The position numbers and the translations under genes were made by a program. Below the pieces are notes generated by a model. It made no database searches, was not told the DNA's origin, and saw only the letters and a program-made list of their open reading frames with translations. Of a stretch of DNA of 64,000 nucleotides, positions 54,079 to 60,066 are shown piece after piece; the first letter of the stretch is position 1; each line of letters begins with the position of its first letter. Origin of the DNA: Sulfurospirillum sp. UBA4058 (GTDB lineage: Bacteria; Campylobacterota; Campylobacteria; Campylobacterales; Sulfurospirillaceae); NCBI GenBank assembly GCA_002382085.1, contig DFZK01000015.1, positions 217,705 through 281,704 on the forward strand, read 5' to 3'.

Positions 54079-54504
54079 ATGGAATGGATAAAACTTTACA
54101 CAGACTATGCTATTTTTGGAGTATTGGGGCTGATGAGCCTTGTTTCTTTAGCACTGAGTATTGAGCGCATGCTCTATTTTAGGTCACTCAATGTTGAACA
54201 GTATGACAATAAACATCTTCTAGAAAATGATTTGACGCAAAATTTAACGGTTCTCTCCACCATTGGCTCAAATGCCCCTTACGTAGGTCTTTTAGGTACC
54301 GTTATAGGCATCATGGTGACCTTTTACGATATGGGGCAACATGGAAAACTTGACAATACAGCCATTTTAGTGGGACTTTCTTTTGCTCTTAAAGCAACAG
54401 CATTGGGTCTTTTGGTTGCTATACCAACGCTTATGTTTTACAGCTCATTCGTACGAAAAGTTGACACCCATATGAATCTTTGGAAATCAAAATATGAAGC
54501 TTAA
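54079..54504 (+). CDS. exbB: ExbB-like proton-channel subunit
   Basis: The 141-residue protein has three membrane helices: one near 10-28, and two in the conserved APYVGLLGTVIGIMVTF and GLSFALKATALGLLVAIPTLMFY segments of the MotA/TolQ/ExbB family. It is shorter than E. coli ExbB because the long cytoplasmic loop is reduced, usual for this phylum. With ExbD and TonB it energises the receptor at 41113. It overlaps exbD by 11 nt. Confidence 0.9.
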   Translation: MEWIKLYTDYAIFGVLGLMSLVSLALSIERMLYFRSLNVEQYDNKHLLENDLTQNLTVLSTIGSNAPYVGLLGTVIGIMVTFYDMGQHGKLDNTAILVGLSFALKATALGLLVAIPTLMFYSSFVRKVDTHMNLWKSKYEA

Positions 54505-54877
54505 ACGCTTTGATAATATGAATGTTGTTCCGTTCATTGATGTGATGTTGGTTCTTTTAGCCATGGTCTTGATGGTCTCAACCTTTATCAATCAAAATCA
54601 AATGCAAATAGAGCTTCCACAAGCTTCTTCAGAGCAAAAGCTTTCAAAAGAAGAGGGTAGTACCATTAGTGTAACGGCAAATAATGAGATTATTATTGAC
54701 AAAAAAACAATGAGTCTTGAAGAAGCAAAAGCCTATCTTATAGCTCTGCCTCTTACGACACCGATACAGTTTCATTCCGATAAGCATTCATACTTTGGTA
54801 TCTTTGTTCAATTAACCGATGTTTTAAAAACACACGGACACGAAAATATTCATATTGTTACTGAAAATGAAAAATAA
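54494..54877 (+). CDS. exbD: ExbD-like proton-channel subunit
   Basis: The 127-residue protein has a short cytoplasmic tip and one membrane helix with the essential Asp (VPFIDVMLVLLAMVLMVS, Asp16). A periplasmic domain (about 45-125) follows. It partners ExbB and transmits proton motive force to TonB. It overlaps exbB and tonB, so the three are translationally linked. Confidence 0.92.
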   Translation: MKLKRFDNMNVVPFIDVMLVLLAMVLMVSTFINQNQMQIELPQASSEQKLSKEEGSTISVTANNEIIIDKKTMSLEEAKAYLIALPLTTPIQFHSDKHSYFGIFVQLTDVLKTHGHENIHIVTENEK

Positions 54878-55520
54878 AAGACGAGTTTGGATAGGTTTTA
54901 GCATCTCTTTGCTCGTGCACGGGGTAATAATTGGAAGCTTTTGTTTCTTCCCATTGCAATCAAATTCTAAGTTAGAACAAATGCACGCCAAAAGTATTGC
55001 TCTTTCATTAGCCATGTTTCAAAAGGCAAAAACGGTATCTCCGACAGTAGATGTCAAAGAAGCTGTTCCCGAGCAAAAAATCGAAGTGACGCAAAAACCT
55101 TCTCATCCTAACAAAGAAAAAAAAATAGTTTCAAAAGAGCTACCAAAAATGGGACCTACTACCTCTCGAGAGGAATTTTTTGAAGAAAAAAACGATACTT
55201 CAAAGGCGCAAAGCTCTCCACAGCCTTTGGTATCAGAAAAAGTTAACGATACCTTTCTAGCCGATATTCAAGCCATCATTGAAAAAAATAAAACTTATCC
55301 CAAGTGGGCGCGAAAACATAAAATTGAAGGCACTGTTATATTAGAATTTGAAATAAACCATAATGGAGCAATGTTGTGGAGCAAAGTTATTACCAGTTCC
55401 GGAAGTACGGCTTTAGATGAACATGCTTTATCGGTACTAGAAAAAGCTTCACTATCTTTTCCAAAACCTTCGCATATACAGGTCATCAAGTTGCCAATGG
55501 TCTATCGGTTGATCCTTTAA
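54867..55520 (+). CDS. tonB: TonB energy-transducing protein
   Basis: The protein has 217 residues from ATG 54867 (11 nt inside exbD); a TTG at 54855 in frame is less likely. It has an N-terminal anchor helix (about 8-28), a Lys/Pro/Glu-rich spacer (about 50-125) and a TonB C-terminal domain (about 135-217, YPKWARKHKIEGTVILEFEI..LSFPKPS). It contacts the TonB box of the receptor. A dedicated copy at the end of the locus shows that the operon is self-sufficient for uptake energy. Confidence 0.9.
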   Translation: MKNKRRVWIGFSISLLVHGVIIGSFCFFPLQSNSKLEQMHAKSIALSLAMFQKAKTVSPTVDVKEAVPEQKIEVTQKPSHPNKEKKIVSKELPKMGPTTSREEFFEEKNDTSKAQSSPQPLVSEKVNDTFLADIQAIIEKNKTYPKWARKHKIEGTVILEFEINHNGAMLWSKVITSSGSTALDEHALSVLEKASLSFPKPSHIQVIKLPMVYRLIL

Positions 55521-55580
55521 TTCAAATATTAACGTCCAAGTCGTTACTGTAAGAAAAAATGCTTTACATGTAAAACACTT

Positions 55581-55609
55581 TTGCGATTTTTCGACTTCTG
55601 TGCTATACT
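55581..55609 (+). promoter_or_regulatory. Promoter of the leucine leader/leuA operon
   Basis: TTGCGA at 55581-55586 and TATACT at 55604-55609 with a 17-nt spacer form a near-consensus sigma-70 promoter. Transcription would begin near 55616, shortly before the leader peptide's ribosome site AAAGGAG (55629-55635). Confidence 0.7.
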
Positions 55610-55641
55610 ACGCCTTACATATTTTCTTAAAGGAGACTCAG

Positions 55642-55743
55642 ATGGAAACATTTATCACCCATCACACCATACACCAACCTCAGAGCATTGCGCAATTTTC
55701 TAACGCATCACTCGTCGTCGTCCTCCTCCTGAAGCTCCGTTAA
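55642..55743 (+). CDS. leuL: Leucine/valine-rich leader peptide (attenuator peptide)
   Basis: The 33-codon reading frame starts at ATG with AAAGGAG six bases upstream and ends LVVVLLLKLR-stop. Three Val codons and five Leu codons fall in the last ten, the classic layout of a leu/ilv leader peptide whose ribosome stalling senses charged tRNA. It lies between a good promoter and leuA, 341 nt upstream of leuA. The earlier residues (METFITHHTIHQPQ) look unremarkable. The symbol is by analogy with enterobacterial leuL; the sequences are not homologous. Confidence 0.85.
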   Translation: METFITHHTIHQPQSIAQFSNASLVVVLLLKLR

Positions 55744-55843
55744 TACTTCATTCTTAACCCCTTTTTTTTAACTGTTGATTTTTAAATTGGCTTTTTAGCC
55801 CTGAGGATACCTCTACCTAATTAGCACAATTTTTATTATTTGC
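55744..55843 (+). promoter_or_regulatory. Part of the leu attenuator region after the leader peptide
   Basis: A poly-T run near 55760-55770 and a small hairpin GGCT-TTTT-AGCC (about 55789-55800) are present, followed by AGG-ATA-CCT. None is a strong terminator by itself. The stronger T-tailed hairpin comes later, inside the repeat element (H4 at 55937-55949). Confidence 0.4.
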
Positions 55844-55982
55844 GTTCTTGCAAAATAGCAAGAACTTCTGACACGTCTTTGAAGCAAAGCTTCCAAGACT
55901 ACGTTAACACTGGGTTCTCTTCGGCAGAGTGCCCACGCACCTTTGGTGCTTTTCCTTCTTGCAAAACATGTTTTACAAGAAG
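55844..55982 (+). repeat. Multi-hairpin repeat element, copy 2 (in the leuA leader)
   Basis: The same order of hairpins as copy 1 at 22719 is seen. H1 is GTTCTTGC/GCAAGAAC (55844-55865). H2 is GTCTT/AAGAC around GAAGC-AAA-GCTTC (55875-55899). H3 is GGG..CTCT-TCGGC-AGAG..CCC (55912-55934). H4 is GCACC-TTT-GGTGC then TTTT (55937-55953). An extra fifth hairpin has arms CTTCTTG and CAAGAAG (55955-55982). Stem bases differ from copy 1 but still pair in H1, H2 and H3. In this position it could serve as the terminator part of leu attenuation. Confidence 0.65.
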
Positions 55983-56084
55983 CCTGTTTTCATTGTTGTT
56001 TTTCTTGTCCTAATACAAGATTTTTCTGCCTGATTTAGGCATGTATGAGCCTATAAGCTCATTTGAACACTTAAGGATATTTCT
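55983..56084 (+). other. Spacer between the repeat element and leuA
   Basis: The spacer is short and holds the leuA ribosome site AAGGA and two small dyads (GCCTGATTTAGGC near 56029-56041, and GAGCCTATAAGCTC near 56047-56060). These might contribute further leader structure. No gene. Confidence 0.35.
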
Positions 56085-57401
56085 ATGCAAACTGAACAAA
56101 CATTTAAAAAATACAAACCGTACCCGTTGGTACATTTAGCACACCGCGAGTGGGCAAGTAACGTTATTACCAGAGCGCCTATTTGGGTTAGTACGGATTT
56201 AAGAGATGGCAACCAAGCCTTGGTAGAGCCGATGAATGCGACCAAAAAATTGGCGTATTTTCAAAAATTAGTGGAGATGGGATTTAAAGAGATCGAGATC
56301 GCGTATCCGAGTGCGTCGCAAACCGATTTTGACTTTTGCAGGACGTTGATCGAGCAAAACTTGATCCCTGAGGATGTGAGGGTTGCGGTTTTGATGCCCT
56401 CCATCGAAAAACACATCAAAAGAACCTTTGAAGCGATGAAGGGAGCTAAAAAAGTAACGATGCACCTTTATAATCCAACCGCGGATAATCAGCGCAAAAT
56501 TGTCTTTGACAAAAGCAAAGCGGAGATCATCGCTTTAGCGGTTGAGGGCACACGCATCATCAAAGAAGAGGCGGCAAACTTTAAAGGCGATGTGATGTTT
56601 CAATATTCACCTGAGAGCTTTTCCCAAACGGAGCTTGAATTTGCGCGCGATGTGGTGAATGCGGTTATCAGCGAGTGGATGCCAACCAAAAACGCGCCGA
56701 TGGTCATCAACTTGCCGAATACCTTGGAAGCCTGCACGCCCAACATTTATGCTGATAGAATCGAGTGGATGAGCAAACAGATGTTAGAACGTGACGCCAT
56801 CATTTTAAGCGTTCACCCACACAATGACAGAGGGTGTGCGGTAGCCAGTGCCGAAATGGCGATCTTGGCAGGGGCGCAAAGGGTTGAGGGAACGCTTTTG
56901 GGCAATGGCGAAAGGGCAGGTAACGTTGACTTGGTCACGTTGGCGTTCAATCTTTATTCACAAGGGATCGATCCGATGTTGGACATCTATAACATCGATA
57001 CGATTTTGCAGGAGATCATCACTTTGACGCACAGTAGCATTCCTCCCCGTCACCCTTACGTTGGTTCCATGATCTACACGGCTTTTTCGGGCACGCATCA
57101 GGACGCAATAAAGAAAGGCATGGAGTATCAGAAGGTGGTGTTAGATGGCTATTGGCACGTCCCGTACCTTGTGATCGACCCCAAGGATATCAAGCGCGAT
57201 TACCGCGATGTGGTGCGCATTAACTCGCAGTCGGGCAAAGGGGGCGTGGCGTATGTGCTGAAGGAGTTTTACGGCATTGAGACGACCAAAAACATGCAAG
57301 TAGAAATTGCGTTGGAAGTGCAAAAATTGTGCGATGAGAAGGGGATTGAGGTGAATGCGGAGGAGATTTTTAAAGTTTTTAGGCAAATGTGCAAGCTTTA
57401 G
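56085..57401 (+). CDS. leuA: 2-isopropylmalate synthase, lacking the allosteric domain
   Basis: The 438-residue enzyme resembles the actinobacterial/yeast (type 2) LeuA: YKPYPLVHLAHREWASNVITRAPIWVSTDLRDGNQAL, the HPHNDRG metal motif (HxH) near residue 246, and NGERAGN. It condenses acetyl-CoA with 2-oxoisovalerate, the first leucine-specific step. Type 2 enzymes usually run to 550-640 residues with a C-terminal leucine-binding regulatory domain. Here the protein stops right after the catalytic and linker part (EEIFKVFRQMCKL), and the next gene begins 25 nt later. Feedback inhibition by leucine is therefore probably absent, while the leader peptide upstream offers transcriptional control. Confidence 0.9.
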   Translation: MQTEQTFKKYKPYPLVHLAHREWASNVITRAPIWVSTDLRDGNQALVEPMNATKKLAYFQKLVEMGFKEIEIAYPSASQTDFDFCRTLIEQNLIPEDVRVAVLMPSIEKHIKRTFEAMKGAKKVTMHLYNPTADNQRKIVFDKSKAEIIALAVEGTRIIKEEAANFKGDVMFQYSPESFSQTELEFARDVVNAVISEWMPTKNAPMVINLPNTLEACTPNIYADRIEWMSKQMLERDAIILSVHPHNDRGCAVASAEMAILAGAQRVEGTLLGNGERAGNVDLVTLAFNLYSQGIDPMLDIYNIDTILQEIITLTHSSIPPRHPYVGSMIYTAFSGTHQDAIKKGMEYQKVVLDGYWHVPYLVIDPKDIKRDYRDVVRINSQSGKGGVAYVLKEFYGIETTKNMQVEIALEVQKLCDEKGIEVNAEEIFKVFRQMCKL

Positions 57402-57426
57402 AGCGTTACATGTAAAAGGAAAAACG

Positions 57427-58191
57427 ATGAGCGGACACTGGAAAGCAGATGACTATGCTGCACATTCAAAAGGACAAGCGGTTTGGGCAAAAGAGTTGAT
57501 CGAGGCAATCGGTCTTAAAGGCGATGAATCCATTTTGGATATCGGGTGTGGCGATGGAAAGATTACAAACATGCTCAGCCAACTCACGAACGGCGAAGTG
57601 GTCGGTGTCGACTTTAGTCCTGAGATGATCGCTTATGCCAAAGAGACATTTTCGAAGCCTCATTTTAGGCAAATGGACGCACAAGCTTTGAGCTTTAACG
57701 AGCGTTTTGACGTGGTGTTCTCTAATGCCGCGTTGCACTGGGCAAAAGATCACGACGCTATTGTGCAGGGTATCTTTAACGCTCTAAAACCAAAGGGTAG
57801 GGCGATCTTGCAGATGGGAGGAGCTGGCAATGGTGAAAAAGTGTTTGAAGCTTTGCATCAGATCCTCCCAGCATATGCGGCGTATTTTGAAGGATTTGAG
57901 TCGCCCTATACGTTTCACTCAGACAAAACCTATGAAAGTTTGCTTAGTAAGAAAGGCTTTAGTGCGTACCAGGCGCGATTGATCCCTAAAGAGATGGTGC
58001 ATGAAAACCTCCAAGCCTTTCGCGGTTGGCTTGAGACAACGTGGTTTCCCTTTATCGACCGTATTCCACGTGAGAAAAAAACAACGTTTATTGAAGCGTG
58101 GATTGAGGCGTATGTGGCGCTGTGCCCGCTTGATGAAAAGGGATGTGTGCACATTGGTATGATGCGCCTTCAAGTGGAAATGTGCAAGTAA
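57427..58191 (+). CDS. Class I SAM-dependent methyltransferase
   Basis: The protein has 254 residues from ATG 57427. SAM-binding motif I is ILDIGCGDGKIT (about 36-47), and the post-motif FDVVFSNAALHWAKDH resembles trans-aconitate methyltransferase. The function is not fixed by sequence, although Trp and His after motif II suit small carboxylic acids. It follows leuA by 25 nt, with a TTACATGTAA palindrome in the gap (57406), and may share the leu transcript. Confidence 0.8.
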   Translation: MSGHWKADDYAAHSKGQAVWAKELIEAIGLKGDESILDIGCGDGKITNMLSQLTNGEVVGVDFSPEMIAYAKETFSKPHFRQMDAQALSFNERFDVVFSNAALHWAKDHDAIVQGIFNALKPKGRAILQMGGAGNGEKVFEALHQILPAYAAYFEGFESPYTFHSDKTYESLLSKKGFSAYQARLIPKEMVHENLQAFRGWLETTWFPFIDRIPREKKTTFIEAWIEAYVALCPLDEKGCVHIGMMRLQVEMCK

Positions 58192-58231
58192 AAAGTTTAC
58201 ATGTAACAGTTAATGACACAAGGATAAAACC

Positions 58232-58639
58232 ATGATCACCAGTGAAAGTCAAGAAGAACAGTATCGTACACATTTTACGAATGGCACGTATGAAGCGTAT
58301 GCCGATACGACGAAAAATAAAGGTGGCATGGAGCAAGGCTTCAGACCGCACGAACTCTTGGAAGCGGCGTTGGCGTGTTGTATGAATATGTCTTTGCGTA
58401 TGCATGCCCAAAAGCTTTGCATTCCACTGACGCAGGTTCGCGTGCATGTCTCTCTCAATCGAGAAAATCCCGCACTGCCAACATTTGAGTACGACGTTAC
58501 TTTTGATGAAACTCTAAGCGATGATGATCGGAAAACATTGCTGGAAATATTGGCGCAAAGCTCGGTGCGATCAACCTTGTCAAAGCCGTTTACGTTTGAG
58601 CAAAAGGCATGTGAAACGTTTACATGTAACTTTGTTTGA
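58232..58639 (+). CDS. OsmC-family protein
   Basis: The 135-residue protein has the OsmC/YhfA pattern: GFRPHELLEAALACCMNMSLRMHA with the two adjacent cysteines (about 45-48) and a late Cys (ACETF). Members are thiol peroxidases or related stress proteins. The first catalytic Cys is present, though the usual Cys pair spacing (about 60) would make the second one C-terminal. A TTACATGTAA palindrome is at 58620, inside its last codons. Confidence 0.8.
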   Translation: MITSESQEEQYRTHFTNGTYEAYADTTKNKGGMEQGFRPHELLEAALACCMNMSLRMHAQKLCIPLTQVRVHVSLNRENPALPTFEYDVTFDETLSDDDRKTLLEILAQSSVRSTLSKPFTFEQKACETFTCNFV

Positions 58640-58703
58640 TGCATATCAAAGCGAAAAAAAGTCGATTGTATTAGAATGCATGCCGAAAATGAAGGAGCGA
58701 ATG

Positions 58704-59393
58704 ATGGTAAAAGTGCTTTCGGTACACGTCGGACGTGCCAAAACGTACGGGGATGCGAATGCAAAAGATTTTTTGGAAAGAGAGTGGCGCACGGCTTCGT
58801 TTAAAGAGGTCGTCAAAAGACCTTTACATGTAGGATTTGAAGGGTTCGAAGACGATGAGGTCGCCGATAGGGCGCATCACGGCGGTATCGATAAAGCCGT
58901 ATTTGCCAACAGTTACGAAAACTACGCGCATTGGGCGGCGTTTTTGGGATTGGAGCGTTTACCTTTCGGCGCGTTGTCGGAAAATCTGACGATCGTAGGC
59001 TTGCATGAATCCAACGTGATGCTCGGCGATATTCACGAAATCGGTTCGGCTATCCTTCAAGTCACGCAACCGCGCAAGCCGTGTTGGAAAATTTCGCGAC
59101 GGTGGAATCACACGGAATTGACGAATAAAATTTTTACCGACGGTTTGAGCGGATGGTACTACCGCGTGTTGAAAGAGGGCATTATCGGTACGGGAGATAC
59201 GGTGCGTACCGCGAGTCACGAAATATGTCGCATCAGCATTTTGGAAGCCAATCACGCTTTCAAAGAGCCGGAACACTCCACCAAGACGTTGGAGCGTATT
59301 TTAACGCTTCCCTCGATCGCGCAATCGTACCGCGACAGTATCGTAAGACGTTTAGAAGGGACGAGCGATTTAGCTTACATGCAAACGCTCTAA
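58704..59393 (+). CDS. MOSC-domain protein (YiiM-like)
   Basis: The protein has 229 residues from ATG 58704 (AAGGAG at 58692-58697); the ATG at 58701 is a near-equal alternative. The MOSC core includes DRAHHGGIDKAVFANSYENY and FGALSENLTI, with the conserved Cys in QPRKPCWKISRR, a probable sulfur or molybdopterin-sulfide binding site. A C-terminal three-helix domain follows. YiiM-type proteins reduce N-hydroxylated bases using the molybdenum cofactor; this assignment is by family. Monocistronic, or the last gene of the run from leuA. Confidence 0.82.
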   Translation: MVKVLSVHVGRAKTYGDANAKDFLEREWRTASFKEVVKRPLHVGFEGFEDDEVADRAHHGGIDKAVFANSYENYAHWAAFLGLERLPFGALSENLTIVGLHESNVMLGDIHEIGSAILQVTQPRKPCWKISRRWNHTELTNKIFTDGLSGWYYRVLKEGIIGTGDTVRTASHEICRISILEANHAFKEPEHSTKTLERILTLPSIAQSYRDSIVRRLEGTSDLAYMQTL

Positions 59394-59446
59394 CAAGACG
59401 ATGAAGCGTGTGGTACAATAGCGACATTGTTTCAAGGAGCGTTAAA

Positions 59447-60064
59447 ATGATCGGTTTGGAATTTCTCATAACGTCGTTTATTGTCGTGTTGATTCCCGGA
59501 ACGGGCGTGATTTTTACGATTTCGACGGCACTAGCTCAAGGGCGAGTCGCCGGAATATTCGCGGCACTCGGATGTACGCTTGGCATCGTTCCGCATCTTT
59601 TAGCGACGATTTTTGGGCTTGCCGCCATTATGCATACGAGCGCGCTTGCGTTTGAAGCGTTAAAAATAGCGGGAGTGTTGTACCTCTTTTACCTTGCGAT
59701 TCTTACGTGGAAAGATCAAAGCGGTTTTGAAACGCCGATGCATGCGGTGCGTACGAATGCTTTTTCCTTGGTAGCAAAAGCATTTTTACTCAATATCCTC
59801 AATCCCAAATTAACGATTTTCTTTTTAGCCTTTTTACCGCAATTTATCCGTGCCGATAGCACGTCGCCTCTAGGCGATATGATCGTACTTAGCCTCGTTT
59901 TTATGCTGATGACGTTTGTCGTATTCGTTCTCTACGGCTTTTTAGCGCACGGTTTTCGCCAAAACGTCCTTGCGTCGCGTCGGGTACAGTCGTGGCTTAA
60001 AAAAGGATTTGCACTCACGTTTGCGGGACTTGGCATAGAGCTTGCCTCTTCAACGCAAAAGTAA
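59447..60064 (+). CDS. LysE/RhtB-family amino-acid exporter
   Basis: The protein has 205 residues from ATG 59447 (AAGGAG at 59434-59439). It has six membrane helices and the family start MIGLEFLITSFIVVLIPGTGVIF, then the conserved FLLNILNPKLTIFFLAFLPQF near residue 118. It exports an amino acid or derivative such as homoserine or threonine; the substrate is not known. It has a TACAAT -10-like box at 59414-59419. Its end is convergent with the HD-GYP gene at 60067 (2 nt apart), with no obvious terminator. Confidence 0.87.
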   Translation: MIGLEFLITSFIVVLIPGTGVIFTISTALAQGRVAGIFAALGCTLGIVPHLLATIFGLAAIMHTSALAFEALKIAGVLYLFYLAILTWKDQSGFETPMHAVRTNAFSLVAKAFLLNILNPKLTIFFLAFLPQFIRADSTSPLGDMIVLSLVFMLMTFVVFVLYGFLAHGFRQNVLASRRVQSWLKKGFALTFAGLGIELASSTQK

Positions 60065-60066
60065 TA

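Noticed and set aside
57355..57426. Possible frameshifted C-terminal part of LeuA
   Set aside because: The frame after the leuA stop leads into the methyltransferase start and shows no LeuA regulatory-domain sequence.
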